A stretch of 64,000 nt of DNA, taken from assembly GCA_000149265.1 (NCBI GenBank), contig CH002331.1, positions 1 to 64,000 of the forward strand, given 5' to 3'. Both the position numbers and the translations under genes were made by a program. How positions within the stretch are numbered: the first letter of the stretch is position 1; every line of letters begins with the position of its first letter. Under the pieces are notes generated by a model that made no database searches, was not told where the DNA came from, and was given only the letters and a program-made list of their open reading frames with translations. The stretch comes from Ciona savignyi. Its lineage: Eukaryota > Chordata > Ascidiacea > Phlebobranchia > Cionidae. Below, one piece after another: positions 1 through 10,240 of the stretch.

Positions 1-883
1 ATTTCTATTTACATTATACATGACAAAAGTCAAGAACTTGGAATGATCAACCTAAAAAAGTAGACGAATAAATTATATATATTTTACCACTTAATTTACA
101 AGTATTTTCTAAATTTTTAAATTAGTCTGTCTACGTCACCAATATATTCTTTTTTAAGACTGACAATGTTAAGATTCAGAACCGTTAAGAAGTACCTGTT
201 ATTCGACGTATCCCGCATGCCATCCTGCTTCCTACCATATGGATGGTGAGTCATGTGCGACAGCGGTTGCCGATGAAGAACGTTTGCTATGCTTTCGGTG
301 TGCTCTATACCATATCCGCTTCCAGTGCGACGTATTTTGGGGGGGATTATCTTTCCACCCCTAGTAGGAGTGATCTCGCCCTCACTAAATGCTGAATCTT
401 TTTCTGACGCACTATGGAAAATAATATATAAGTTGTATGTGTATACTTTGTATTATCAACCAAAATAGGGTACGCAACCGAAACCTTTATTTTTGTATAG
501 GAAAATAAGCGAAGCAGTACTGTTCTATATCTGTTCTTTTTGCTATACAATCTTTAATTAGGTGATATTGTGAAACGACTGAATTTAGTCAATCCAATCG
601 AGACAACGTTGACGTTACAAAACGAAAGTCGCCAGGAGACGGTTCCAATCTGAACCCCACCAAGCTTATGAAGAAGAAGAGCTTACTTTGTAACAAAAAC
701 AATATCACGAATGTTTTAACCAAATATTGCATGATAAAATATCAAGTTATGTCAATTCACAAGCATTTTTGCGTACAGCTCTAAAGAGTCGTCAACATTT
801 GTTAAAAAATAATAAGAATTAAAATAAGAACGTATATTACTTAGAATGTCCAGAAAGTCTGGCTTGCGTTTTTAAGACACTTG
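1..883. other. Left edge, mostly non-coding with a coding-like patch
   Basis: No gene can be assembled here. The minus strand between about 117 and 410 has two overlapping frames free of stops for 35-80 codons and with plausible acceptors (see the separate entry). The remainder is AT-rich with no recognised repeat. Confidence 0.5.
117..410 (-). other. Possible unidentified 3' coding exon(s)
   Basis: On the minus strand an acceptor-like CCATAG precedes position 410; the following frame stays open to a stop at 305-307 and reads protein-like (ending KYVALEADMV). A second frame, starting after CCTACTAG at 360, stays open to a stop at 117-119 and contains SHMTHHPYGRKQDGMRD. Base composition is less AT-rich than the flanks. 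No homology is recognised, no upstream exon can be joined, and the neighbouring MARVEL-type gene already has its own stop at 1576. It could be the last exon of an unrelated gene, an alternative 3' exon, or chance. Confidence 0.2.
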
Positions 884-1253
884 CCCGGAATGTTTTAAGA
901 TATTCATAAATTATTTTCCCGGAATGTTTTGAGATATTCATAAATTATTTTCCCGGAATGTTTTGAGATATTCATAAATTATTTTCCCGGAATGTTTTGA
1001 GATATTCATAAATTATTTTCCCGGAATGTTTTGAGATATTCATAAATTATTTTCCCGGAATGTTTTGAGATATTCATAAATTATTTTCCCGGAATGTTTT
1101 GAGATATTCATGAATTATTTTCCCGGAATGTTTTGAGATATTCATGAATTATTTTCCCGGAATGTTTTGAGATATTCATAAATTATTTTCCCGGAATGTT
1201 TTGAGATATTCATAAATTATTTTTCCGGAATGTTTTGAGATATTTATAATTAT
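884..1253. repeat. 34-bp tandem repeat, about 11 units
   Basis: Units begin at 884, 918, 952, 986, 1020, 1054, 1088, 1122, 1156, 1190 and 1224. The consensus begins CCCGGAATGTTTTGAGATAT and continues with a TTCATAAATTATTTT-type segment. Units are nearly identical; differences are A/G in TTTTAAGA versus TTTTGAGA (first unit), CATAAA versus CATGAA (two units) and a decayed last unit. The junction of successive units creates TTCCCGGAA, a palindrome. It lies about 320 bp downstream of the stop of the MARVEL-type gene. Confidence 0.95.
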
Positions 1254-1575
1254 CTCCCATTACACCTTCGGGTGGGAATTGTACACCAAGTTCGTCACGA
1301 TATGCTACTATTATGTGAAATTGAATACCAGCTATGATTGCAGTGAGCCTGTTACCTTTGGGCATGTCCATGAATATTTAAGTCCTCGTGAGTTGGCTTA
1401 CTGTTCTCGTAAATTTGATCCGACATGTTGGCGGGAAGCGAGCTAACTGAAGGGAAACGCCTGCAAAATATTGGTTAGGACATAAAAGATGTTGATATGT
1501 GTGCAAAATAGCAATCTAAGCACAAAATCCGTTTAAAAAATATCTTTAAAATCAAAAGAAAACATTTCATGTACG

Positions 1576-3584
1576 TTATACATATATTTGTGACCTCAGA
1601 TTGTGACCAATTTCTCTTTCGTTGTTGTGAGCCTCATTATTTAATTCTCTCGTTGATACAACTGACTTCCGTACGGATTCTACATCATCAGGGTTGTCGT
1701 CCTCTTTTTCATCATCTACTTTAACACCGCGCAGTTTCCACGTAACCCAAATGTAATACACGAACGTTATAATTGACATGAAGCCAAACGCCTGCAAAGA
1801 ATACCGGACTATAAATACCATTCTAGGTCTTAGTATAGATACGACTTTTTATTATGGTATTAACCATTTAATTGATTGTAATAAAGGGAAAAGACACGAA
1901 TTATTTGATTTGATATATAAGAATAGTTATAAAGTTTTGAGAAATAAAAAATGGGACTTTGTACACATTGGTGTCATTAACACGCACATTACTAATTCGT
2001 TTATGCTATATAGATTTTAATTATTGTTTATTGAACTTACCGATGCAGCATTGAGGCCAGCGTTTCCAGCAGATTTACTCGCAGCCAGACAAGCGCCAAT
2101 AAATATGAGAACACCGAACACGCAAAAATATATCAGTTCCTACAAATCGAAATTTTAACCTGAGTATGTTTTTTAATTGGAAATGTGTGCAATCATATTA
2201 CGAATGAGAAAACCATGACCTTTGACACAGTTGCAGTGGTAAACGGTCAAATCTTTAAGATATTCCAAAAACACCATTACTGTTTTTGACTTTTCAAGAT
2301 TTTATTAAGTTATACCTCACACAACTGCATCATAAGATATTGTGAAGTATTCGTTTTATGACTGGTATAAGACCTTTTATCGCCATAGTGAAATCAGCGT
2401 CGGATCATTTCAATAGAATACATGTATTTTTTAAAAAAAATCTAACCCAATATGTGCTTACCGTGTATACCCAAGACAATCCTGAAAAGAAAAAAGATGA
2501 ATTATTTTTAACAATTCAATGCAAAAAAATATGAACGGTATTTTTATATAACACACGTATAAAGAGTGCAAAATCGCTTTTTTAGTTTGTTTATTCTAAG
2601 GGCGGACCAAATTTTCCATTAATAGATATTCCCACAACAAACAAAAAACAAGTTTCTTTTAACATAAATTTTTCTGGTACACAGTACTTATATTTGTATA
2701 AAGGTATAATACCCATTGCACAACACGTTGTTAAAACTGGCCTTGTGGGCGTAGGCCAAGATAATTAACACATCTTTTAAACTGTTCCATATTCACTTGA
2801 CACAATACATACCGAATACGAATGTCTTTCCCCTGAGTGAAGCCATGATAGTAAAGAGGAGATATCCACTGATGAGAATGCCAAACACCAGGAATAGACA
2901 GTAGAATGTGTAGGCCCCTTTGTCCGGCCAATTTGAAGCGATAATCAGGCATACTAACGCAACAACCAGCATCAACTAGAATATTGGAATGGTTAGAATT
3001 GTTAAAACCAAACTCAGTCCGTTTGAAACATTTAATATTACATATACAGATACATGTGCGTATAAACGACCACTCCTTGTAATAAAGACTAGCTCCGTAC
3101 TCATTTCTGTATTTGTTTGCTATTACTAAGGTGTTATTTGCATATTTTTTTTATTTACAATAAACTTTTTTAAATGTAACAACGCATTAAAGTAAACAGG
3201 TCATTAGAACTATGGGAAATATCCTAAAGGGACGACCTGCTCAATATGACAATTACTAAGGTAACATTCGCTTTATTTAGCTTCCCAACTGTAACGAAAT
3301 AATAAATGACTGTGTCAGATCTGTATCAAGTCAATAAAAAGGTTTTCATCTATATTCAAATATGTTTAAACACATTTATAACTTACCACTTGTACAATTC
3401 TGACAAACCCTTGTGCAGTTCTCGGGTAGGTTGTATCGAATTCAAACGGACCAAGTTTCATTTTACTTATTTTCTTTTCGTCCACCTTTTGCGGCACACC
3501 AGAATCTGCCTCCTCCTTCGCCACTCTATTCGCCAGTTTAGCACCCTCGACATTACCATCGGGGTTCATGGATAAAACTCCCAT
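1576..3584 (-). CDS. MARVEL-domain four-transmembrane protein (CMTM/plasmolipin-like)
   Basis: Five exons: 3387-3584, 2813-2975, 2462-2481, 2041-2139 and 1576-1791 (phases 0,1,0,0), giving 231 aa. The charged cytosolic N-terminus (about 55 aa) is followed by TM1 (GFVRIVQVLMLVVALVCLII), TM2 (FYCLFLVFGILISGYLLF), TM3 (ELIYFCVFGVLIFIGACLAA) and TM4 (AFGFMSIITFVYYIWVTW), then an acidic C-tail of about 48 aa. The spacing, the TEL before TM3 and the AxxFGF at the start of TM4 match the MARVEL fold of CMTM/MAL/plasmolipin proteins, which act in vesicle trafficking and membrane apposition. The subfamily cannot be fixed by eye. Exon 3 is only 20 nt but is needed to keep frame. The start is the first ATG of an open frame preceded by AT-rich non-coding DNA. 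Confidence 0.82.
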
Positions 3585-5400
3585 TTTGATTTATTAGTGA
3601 GTTGGTTTATATGATTTTATATATATGTTTAAATTTTCAACAATAAAACATGGTAACCTAAGGTAGTTGCTATATTACCAGCTCTGACCTGGTAATCGGA
3701 ACATAAAAACAAAAAAACATGTTTACCGTATGGACCACTCAAAATAACAATACCAAACATACTAAGTTATTCAAAGTAATCTTAACCTGCCAACGATATA
3801 AGCATTAATTTTCTAAATCAATAAACCAACTTAAGCTTTCATTCGATATAGGCCTAAACATTTACTGCAAAAAAGGTCTAAGGCGAAATTCGGTCTACTG
3901 TAATCTGAACGATGAATGTGATAAAAAAGTAACCGAGCAAGTTTTGTACACAACGCACAGCGATTTCGCCTCCGGCGACAATTTGTTCACAGAAATACGA
4001 AGTTTACGTAACATCCACAAACTACCGACAGCTGCGGGTTTAAGTCTAAAAATATATATCATTTAAAATAAATTTATAAATTAAAAGTCATCTATATATT
4101 CAATAACTTATTACTAATGGGGTTTTGACCGGTTTAATTTTTTTCTAAAGCAAGCAATTAACTTATTTTTTCAACATTTTTTACAATTTCCATAAGATTA
4201 CAGGCCACTGTTTGCTCACTTGATCATCTATACGCCATATACTGTATATAAACTAGACAACGCTGAATAACATATAGACACGAAGCGGAATAATTTATTT
4301 TCTTATAATCACTACCTACTGACGTGTTTCGGTGAATAGCTCATAAATACAGATTTACAGACGTCAATGATTAATTAAAGATCATTCATTACGTAGACGC
4401 TTAAACATCTAATATAAATATGTTTTGGTTACATTTATGGGGCTGCATGTCAAATATATACCTACTGTATTCGTTCAATTATTTTGTGTTTACATGTTGG
4501 ACTTTTTAATTGTATTTTATACTTTATATTTTCGTCGAATTTTCTTTATTTATGATTTCCGAATGAAAACTGCCGATTTAACACAAGTTATACTGCTTGA
4601 CCAGCAATAGTTATTGGCACATGGTTCAATCACAGAGAAGCAAAGATGGTTGCAACAGTTTTAATTGCTAATTGCTTGTGCACTGAAATTATTTGCGTTG
4701 GCCTGAGCATGTTTAAATGACCATTGTAATAGAATTGGTAAAATGCGGATTTTTTTGACCGCAAACTTTATACACAGTTATTATTGAATCGTCCAAGTAC
4801 AGGACATCGTAGAGTACACAGTTTTATACCATATACAGTTGAATAAACAATTTTTACATATACCATCATATAATTATGATCGTTGATACGATTCAGTGGT
4901 CTGAAGATTAGGACTCGATCTGGTCGATTCGAATAAATTGCCAAAGCAGATACAACATTGCAACAACTCTGGTACCCAAGTGTGCTTGCAAGGTAATGTG
5001 GAGATTTTACGTGTTTAAGGATACATAAACCCAATGAATAAATAAAGAAATAATTAAGAGACCAATATTTTAAACGAAGGTTGTACCTAGCGATGCAACT
5101 GTGTACTAAGTGACACTTGGTACCGAATAGTTCTTCGTTTGGGGATAGGGCTAAATACCGATTAGGACTATAAACCTCTTGATATCGATTATTCGGACTA
5201 TATGTAGTCTTATTCGGTTCATTTTGTTATTGGGTAGGTCGTAATGACCAAGTTGGACTATATACAAAATATTTCTTTTAGCCCACCCTAATTCACTTTA
5301 ACTCTAATCTTATGGGTTTAATCCCGTCTACCAAAACTGGTCGCAAGCTAGTTAGTTGTGTCCGAATAAGGCACTAAACAGAAATTGTTTGGTGACATAA
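3585..5400. other. Intergenic, nothing recognised
   Basis: AT-rich sequence upstream of the MARVEL-type gene. Open frames are short, lack splice context and show no domain signature. The gene's promoter presumably lies here, but no defined element was identified. Confidence 0.6.
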
Positions 5401-5404
5401 TGGA

Positions 5405-5540
5405 TTGATGGGTTATAGTAAATGCGAAAGCGGCAGCGGTAACCCAACGGCTGGGGCGAGGTAGTAGGCCTATGGTGATTGACCGTGTGATAAAGCCCGT
5501 TGTGATCTTATTCACAGTGAATAAAACACGAATCCTTCTA
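5405..5540 (+). repeat. Diverged SINE fragment
   Basis: The segment around CCCAACGGCTGGGGCGAGG followed by GATTGACCGTGTGATAAAGC matches, with many changes, the 3' half of the tRNA-derived repeat seen complete at 21851-22137 and 53325-53612 (CGACGGTGGGCGCGAGGTGA, then GACGATTGCCCGTGTGTTAA). Confidence 0.55.
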
Positions 5541-5835
5541 CCCCATATTCTAAGTTCAGTACTACTCTGCAAAAATTTCTTAGAAATTAGCAAATTGCAT
5601 TCAATTTTTACAAAACAACGATTCGTGTACTGCTGATGCTTCCAAATCGGCGGTGGGCTACTTCTTTGGACAGGTTATCAATGAAAGAAAACACAAGAGC
5701 TATTTGTAGTAATAAGTGCAGAAAAAATATTCCACTGCTGCTGGCTTGGCTTAAAATTCCCCAGACAAACCGACCACACTCCTTTGCTGTTGGTGTCGAA
5801 TTCGGGAAAATTTAAACACTTGATAGGTATGATGG

Positions 5836-6060
5836 TGTAACGTTTCAGCCCACTTTATTGTTGCTCGATCTATAACCTCGACCGCCACAATGCAACTACA
5901 CGCTCACAACGGCACAACTCGTAAATACACAACTGTACAACTCACATTACTGTACAGAACTACCCTTCTCTCCTTTCTTCTTGCCTAAAGAACAAAGGTA
6001 CAGCGAAATATATAGAGAAGCAGGCGAAATATATAGAGAAGCAAAATAAAATACTTTACA
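5836..6060 (-). repeat. LTR (3' LTR in element orientation)
   Basis: TGTA...TACA boundaries, preceded on the + strand by ATGG. It contains a duplicated GCGAAATATATAGAGAAGCA segment (about 6002-6042) that is not doubled in the other LTR. Confidence 0.75.
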
Positions 6061-6125
6061 TACTATTTTCTGTTGCCGCATTATAGAACATTGCATTCGA
6101 TCGACATGAACTTCTAGACCCGTAT

Positions 6126-6500
6126 TTACGCATCAAAGTGTCTCAACAACGATATAAAATCCCATCGTTGCTGTTTGGGCAAAACATATTGAATTAGCAA
6201 CGCATCTCCTCGTAGGCAACAGGTCAACTGCAAGCCCATTTGATCCTCATACCATTGGTTTAGTTCCGCAAAAGTCTCCAAATGTTCTTTGAACACCGGC
6301 CATGAATTTTGACAATTAAAATTCATTTTTACGGGCACGTCTGACCCGACTGGCTTGACCGACTGTTTACTAAAACCAACCTTTGTCGTTGATGTGACAT
6401 TATCAAGCTCGGGGGAAGCTTTAGCTTTATTCTTTAAGGCCTGTACGATTTTCGCCTGAACCTTCTTGTCCAGCTGCATTTTACCAATCTTCTTATCCAT
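6126..6500 (-). CDS. Retroelement Gag-like protein (N-terminal part)
   Basis: This 124-codon ORF lies inside the LTR element. The N-terminal third is Lys-rich (KKIGKMQLDKKVQAKI). The C-terminal part, with WPVFKEHLETFAELNQWYED, then LRGDALLIQYVLP and a W-D-F-xx-L-L-R-H-F ending, follows the W...F...F...N.W...L..LRG.A...L pattern of Ty3/Gypsy-type Gag capsid regions. The ORF stops soon after that block, about 65 bp before the downstream LTR, so the zinc knuckle and the whole pol region are absent. It may be a relic or a gag-only product. It is unlikely to be a cellular gene because of the LTRs on both sides. Confidence 0.65.
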   Translation of the reverse strand: MDKKIGKMQLDKKVQAKIVQALKNKAKASPELDNVTSTTKVGFSKQSVKPVGSDVPVKMNFNCQNSWPVFKEHLETFAELNQWYEDQMGLQLTCCLRGDALLIQYVLPKQQRWDFISLLRHFDA

Positions 6501-6537
6501 CACTTCTATTAAGTCTTTCCATATTCATTGTAAGGAC

Positions 6538-6787
6538 GACCGGTTGGTCTAACGGTTAAGTGCGTCGTCGCCTTTCAATCGTAAGGTTGCAGGTGCGAGG
6601 CACTTTACGGACATTGCCTGAAACCATCGGATTAATGGGTTCTACCAAATTCATGGAACGTGTCTATCATATACAACACACTGCAATAGCTCCGATAACT
6701 CGACGGTGGGCGCGAGGTGATCTGACGATTGCCCGTGTGTTAACCCCCTTGGTTTTTCCATTCTCGGGGATAAACATGAATATCCTA
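6538..6787 (+). repeat. tRNA-derived SINE copy inside the LTR element
   Basis: The head has an A-box-like TGGTCTAACGGTTAAGTG and a B-box-like GGTTGCAGGTGCGAGG; the body ends GGGATAAACATGAATATCCTA. Compared with the copy at 53325-53612 it lacks the internal segment around CTAGCTAGTCGGTTGTGTCC. It is oriented opposite to the LTR element. Confidence 0.75.
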
Positions 6788-6812
6788 AGTCCCAGCCAGG
6801 GACGCCAAAAAT

Positions 6813-7006
6813 TGTAGCGTTTTAGCACAATTTATTCACACCACTTTCAACTCCACAACTCGTAACTAACTTATAGCGAAAAGGTACAACCAAATATACA
6901 GAAAAGCAGGCAATTAAGTAATCAACGAAACAAGGCAATAACGTAACATCAGCGAGCGTTCAAAAATGCAGGGAATTTATACCACATAGAAATAAAATAC
7001 TTTACA
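6813..7006 (-). repeat. LTR (5' LTR in element orientation)
   Basis: TGTA...TACA ends, followed on the + strand by ATGG that matches the target duplication left of 5836. The adjacent inner sequence (about 6796-6812) is the primer-binding-site-like motif. Confidence 0.75.
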
Positions 7007-7010
7007 ATGG

Positions 7011-8020
7011 GAAGCAAAGGGTCTAAACGACACCGTATCATTCAAAACAGCGGATTTCGGAAACTGCAGGCTAAAAAGAAACTCAAAGAGGAGTTTAGAT
7101 GAAGCTTAAAGCGGTGGTTGTATCTTACAATGCAAGAAATATGCCGAAAGGCATAGGCAACTTTCCCTACTACATGTTGACAAGCAGACACGAAAGGGTT
7201 TGGGTTTTATTGTATCTAAGTAATTTTAGCTACCATTTTAATGGATTTCTTTTGATATTATAACTTCTTCTTGGTGATTTCGGACGAACAAGACACTCCT
7301 GTCAAAGCGTTTAGGCCTACCAAAGAAATCGACTAAAACAGCATGTGTCAATTTTATTAAAAGAGACACATCATTATTTACTATAACAACTTCCAAATTG
7401 TATAATTAAAATATAGAACGGATTAAATGAGTGATAAAAGAGCGAAACAGGGTAAACCGATGTAGGTTCAACCTCGGCCTGACCTTCGTCTCTATCCAGT
7501 GGATTTTATAACTTTTTTGTACTACGTTTTAGTTTTATCATAGACTCTATATAGCCTACATCTCTCTATACATATTACAGAGTGTCTTCGGTTTAAATTA
7601 TGTAAATAAATACTTTTCCGGTTGATTAATATCAAAATATAAATATGGTATATTCTTTAAAATTTAAAGTAAATAAAACTAGTATATAAACATAAATATC
7701 CTATTTGTTTCGCACTAAGGAAACCCCCTAAATGTAGAACGCAAGACTTTAAAGATAGAAAACTTTAACTCGAGTTGCTAAAGATTGATATACCTTGTTT
7801 TATTATAGAATTATTCCATATTATATTTTTGTTTTTGGCCATTCCAACTATTTCAAAGAAACTTTTGCAAACTATCTTCACAAAAATGTGTAATTTTCTT
7901 TGTTTCCAGTAATTTTATACGAAAGAGGAATATATTAAATTATAGATCCGACATGCATGTTTCAAACTTACCCTTGAGTCTTTGGTTTAAGTACTCAGAG
8001 TACAAAATCATAAGCTTGAG
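7011..8020. other. Intergenic, nothing recognised
   Basis: AT-rich DNA between the LTR element and the repeat cluster. No coding-like frame, RNA gene or repeat was recognised. Confidence 0.6.
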
Positions 8021-8026
8021 AGGGAA

Positions 8027-9870
8027 AACTATAAGTAGGGAAAGCGGGAAACTGCATACTAAAAAAAAGATTATGACATTAGAGTTATTTTTAAACACAT
8101 GCGGCTAGAGACAGAACGGTAGTGTGATTTTTCTCTGCTGGATGGCGCTATTTATCAGCTGTACTAAAGCGGGGAGGAGGGAAACTACTCACTAAAATTA
8201 CGTAAACTAATTTTAACCCATTCCTAAACACTTAACTCAACCGCAAGACTAACACTAACTCTAGCCCCATGTTTATTACACCATTTACGCATTTTAAGTA
8301 AATAGTGTTTACAATAAAAAAACTGCAAAGATATCGATTACTTAGCCAATGCTTGGACAAATTCCAAAAATGCTCAGACAAGCTGAATGCGGCGTTGTGA
8401 TGAGTTTGTGTATAACTAAGAAACAAAAGAGTTAAAAAGCCGAAAAAAATCTCCCCGACGGGGAATCGAACCACGGTCTGCCGCGTGATAGGCGGCGACA
8501 CATACCACTATACTAACGAGGAATACGATTAGTAAGTGCGAAAACTAGCATAAGACCACTCAGTCGCGGGTGCCTCTAAATACTATAGGACCGCTTGGAT
8601 CACTTAGATTGGTATGGAAAGTAATTCTAACCCTGTCCCAAACACTAATCTCAACCCCAGAACTAACTTTAACCCCAACCCTAACATTAATATACCGCTT
8701 AACACTTGAAAATAGTCACTCCCCAGATAATTCCAAAAAATAAATAGCGCCACCTAGCAGAGAAAAATCAGACTACCGTTCCGTCCCTAGTCGCTTCTTT
8801 TTTAAACATGGGATTAGAGTTGGGGTTAGTTCTGGAGTTGAGATTAGTGTTTAGGGCAGGTTTTAAATTAGTTTCCATAGTTTTAATGACATATACTAAC
8901 GAGGAATACGATTTGTAAGTGCGAAAACTAGTATACAACCTCTCAGTCGCGGGTGCCTCTAAATACTACAGGACCGCTGGATCACTTAGATTGCTATGGA
9001 AAGTAATTCTAACCCTGTCCCAAACACTAAACTCAACCCCAGAACAAACTTTAACCCCAACCCTAACATTAATATCATGGGTTTTGTAATTACGAAGTAT
9101 AGTAAGCGATCCAAGCGCTTGAATCGCTCCAAGCGATTCAAGCACTCCATGCGATCTAAGCGGTCCAAGCGATCCGGAGTATTTAGAGCCTTAGAGGTAC
9201 CGCTCAGCCGCTTAACACTTGAAAATCGTCACTCCCTAGATAATTTTAAAAAAATAAATAGCGCCACCCAGCAGAGAAAAATCAGACTACCGTTCTGTTC
9301 CTAGTCGCATCTGTTTTAATGTGCAGTTTCCCTTCTTCCCACTTTCCCTCCTTTTAGTGATGCCCGTTTTAAAGTGTAATGTTTATTTTTTTTTAATTCA
9401 TGCTGACATCAAAAATTTTAACAAACCATAACAATGTATAATTGATGCACGTTGTGATGTAAAGGTTCTATATATTTGCGTTAGCCACACAGCATCATTG
9501 AATTGATATCAACCTTATTAAATATTTAAAAATTAAGAATCAGACATACATAGATTGGTGTCATTAGGTGATAAAGCAATTTAAGAAGCTAGGTAAATCA
9601 TTTGCATTGACAGAAAACACTGACCCAAAAACTCATTTTACTGGTGAGTATGGAGAGTGCCTCTAAATACTACAGGATCAATTGGAGTGCTTGGATCACT
9701 TGGATTGCTATGGAAAGTAATTCTAACCCTGTCTCAAACACTAATCTTAAGCCCAGAACTAACTTTAACCCCAACCCTAACGTTAATATCATGGCTTTTT
9801 TAATTACGAAGTATAGTAAGCGATCTAAGCGCTCCAAACGATTCAAGCGATCTTGTAGTATTTAGAGGTA
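8027..9870. repeat. Cluster of foldback/MITE-like repeats with telomere-like CCCTAAC runs
   Basis: A unit running from CTAACGAGGAATACGATT through TGCGAAAACTAG and TAATTCTAACCCTGTC to CCCCAACCCTAACATTAAT occurs at 8513-8700 and 8896-9083 (383-bp spacing) and in part at 9655-9800. Inverted counterparts (GGGATTAGAGTTGGGGTTAG, then GTTTAGGGCAGG) lie at about 8810-8870 and again far away at 17165-17363. Around 9100-9180 and 9815-9855 the sequence iterates AAGCGATCC-like words. Segments such as GCGCCACC(T/C)AGCAGAGAAA recur at 8749 and 9261, and inverted at 8136-8155. Confidence 0.75.
8451..8522 (-). pseudogene. tRNA-Asp-like pseudogene, anticodon ATC
   Basis: The minus strand reads TCCTCGTTAGTATAGTGGTA at the 5' end and GGTTCGATTCCCCGTCGGGG near the 3' end, 72 nt in all, matching the eukaryotic tRNA-Asp pattern. 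The anticodon loop reads CTATCAC, giving ATC in place of the usual GTC. The anticodon stem is fully paired (GCCGC/GCGGC), but the T stem has a T-C mismatch and the last acceptor pair is T-T. The 5' end of the tRNA is also part of the repeated unit at 8896. It is probably a decayed tRNA or the tRNA source of a repeat. Confidence 0.65.
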
Positions 9871-9871
9871 C

Positions 9872-10240
9872 CGCAGTATGGAAAGTCCGGCAGCTGCACA
9901 CTTGAGTTTTATTTTCCTGCGTCTTTGCACACTTGGGTAATTTCACACAAGCTCGCGAGCTGGCGGACAGGTGATTGTTTCTTTATACCGAGTGTACGCT
10001 CGCCGGCTCGTGAGCATGTGTGTTGAGCTGGACTTCGGGTGATTTAATGTCGGTACATTTTTTGTTAAGTAGCCTACCCAATGGTACGTAGATAGATATG
10101 TTAGCTGACGCCCGTATGGAAAGTATGTCAATTTTCGCCGAGATCTCGAGTGTGCACGCCCCAAATATTTAAGTGTGCAGTGTACACACAGGTCTCGGCG
10201 AAAAGTAACGTACTTTCCATACTAGACGTAAGCTACAAAT
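9872..10240. mobile_element. Foldback (hairpin) element
   Basis: The left arm at about 10113-10150 (GTATGGAAAGTATGTCAATT, then TTCGCCGAGATCT) is the inverted complement of 10187-10222 (ACAGGTCTCGGCGAAAAGTA, then CGTACTTTCCATAC), giving a near-perfect hairpin of about 110 bp. A third copy of the terminus (AGTATGGAAAGT) lies at 9873, followed by GCACACTTGAG-type sequence resembling the hairpin loop, so the whole element may span 9872-10225. There is no coding capacity. Confidence 0.65.

Larger units (their letters stand above)
5836..7006 (-). mobile_element. Small LTR retroelement with gag-like ORF and inserted SINE
   Basis: Two direct repeats, 5836-6060 and 6813-7006, both start TGTA and end TACA on the + strand. 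They share TGTA(A/G)CGTTT near one end and AAAATAAAATACTTTACA at the other. The element is flanked by ATGG on both sides (5832-5835 and 7007-7010), a 4-bp target-site duplication. Read on the minus strand, the LTR at 6813-7006 is followed by TTTTTGGCGTCCCTGGCTGG, shaped like a primer-binding site starting TGG. The interior has only a SINE (6538-6787) and a gag-like ORF (6126-6500); no protease, RT or integrase. This fits a non-autonomous, internally deleted or TRIM-like Ty3/Gypsy- or BEL-type element. The LTRs differ in length and sequence, so the insertion is not very recent. Confidence 0.8.

Noticed and set aside
5840-7000. LTR element as a source of reverse transcriptase or integrase
   Set aside because: The interior between the LTRs is only about 750 bp and contains a SINE and a partial gag. 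No RT, protease or integrase motif in any frame.
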